A stretch of 6,917 bases of DNA from assembly GCA_003545625.1 (NCBI GenBank), contig DODH01000249.1:1-6917 (forward strand), given 5' to 3'. Shown here in pieces: positions 6,891 to 6,917 of the stretch; the first letter of the stretch is position 1; each line of letters starts with the position of its first letter. This DNA is from Nitrospina sp. (GTDB lineage Bacteria > Nitrospinota > Nitrospinia > Nitrospinales > VA-1). A program made the translations under genes and the position numbers. The notes beneath the pieces are model-generated. The model had not been told where the DNA came from, made no database searches, and saw nothing but the letters and a program-made list of their open reading frames with translations.

Positions 6891-6917
6891 CCCACAAAGA
6901 ATTTTTAACCCCCCTCA

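Overview
This window is compact bacterial chromosome with seven genes plus the 3' end of an eighth, and no gap longer than about 100 bases. The genes suggest a Gram-negative bacterium: there are exported proteins, including a c-type cytochrome peroxidase with a signal peptide that belongs in a periplasm. A methionyl-tRNA synthetase with a fused C-terminal tRNA-binding domain, followed by a TatD nuclease fused to a radical SAM domain, fits a Deltaproteobacteria- or Nitrospinota-like lineage. That taxonomic guess is an inference with low confidence. No mobile element, CRISPR array, tRNA or rRNA was seen.

Left part, + strand (1-3341): the 3' part of metG overlaps by four bases (ATGA) with a gene encoding a two-domain protein, a TatD-type metallo-hydrolase followed by a CxxxCxxC radical SAM domain. 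A GC-rich hairpin follows, and then a small membrane protein of the DUF423 family. A strong hairpin with an A-tract on one side and a T-tract on the other (3341-3371) separates this strand from the converging genes and can stop transcription in both directions.

Middle part, - strand (3388 to about 6057, transcribed right to left): an unrecognised exported, C-terminally anchored protein with a His/Met-rich strand; a 92-residue parvulin prolyl isomerase; the methionine sulfoxide reductase msrA; and a diheme cytochrome c peroxidase of the CCP/MauG family. The last three genes are 11-12 bases apart and carry the same AAGGAGA ribosome binding site at or next to the preceding stop, so they look like one translationally linked unit. 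The shared theme looks like protein folding, repair of oxidised methionine and peroxide removal (inference). The peroxidase reading frame is broken just before its second heme motif (between 3740 and 3780), so it is either a pseudogene or carries a sequence error.

Right part, + strand (6141-6890): a slipin/stomatin-type SPFH membrane protein, divergent from the - strand group, with a possible extended -10 promoter in the short divergent gap. Its usual NfeD partner is not next to it on the upstream side.

The points most worth following up are the TatD-radical SAM fusion coupled to metG, the His/Met-rich anchored protein heading a stress-repair cluster, and the frameshift in the peroxidase.
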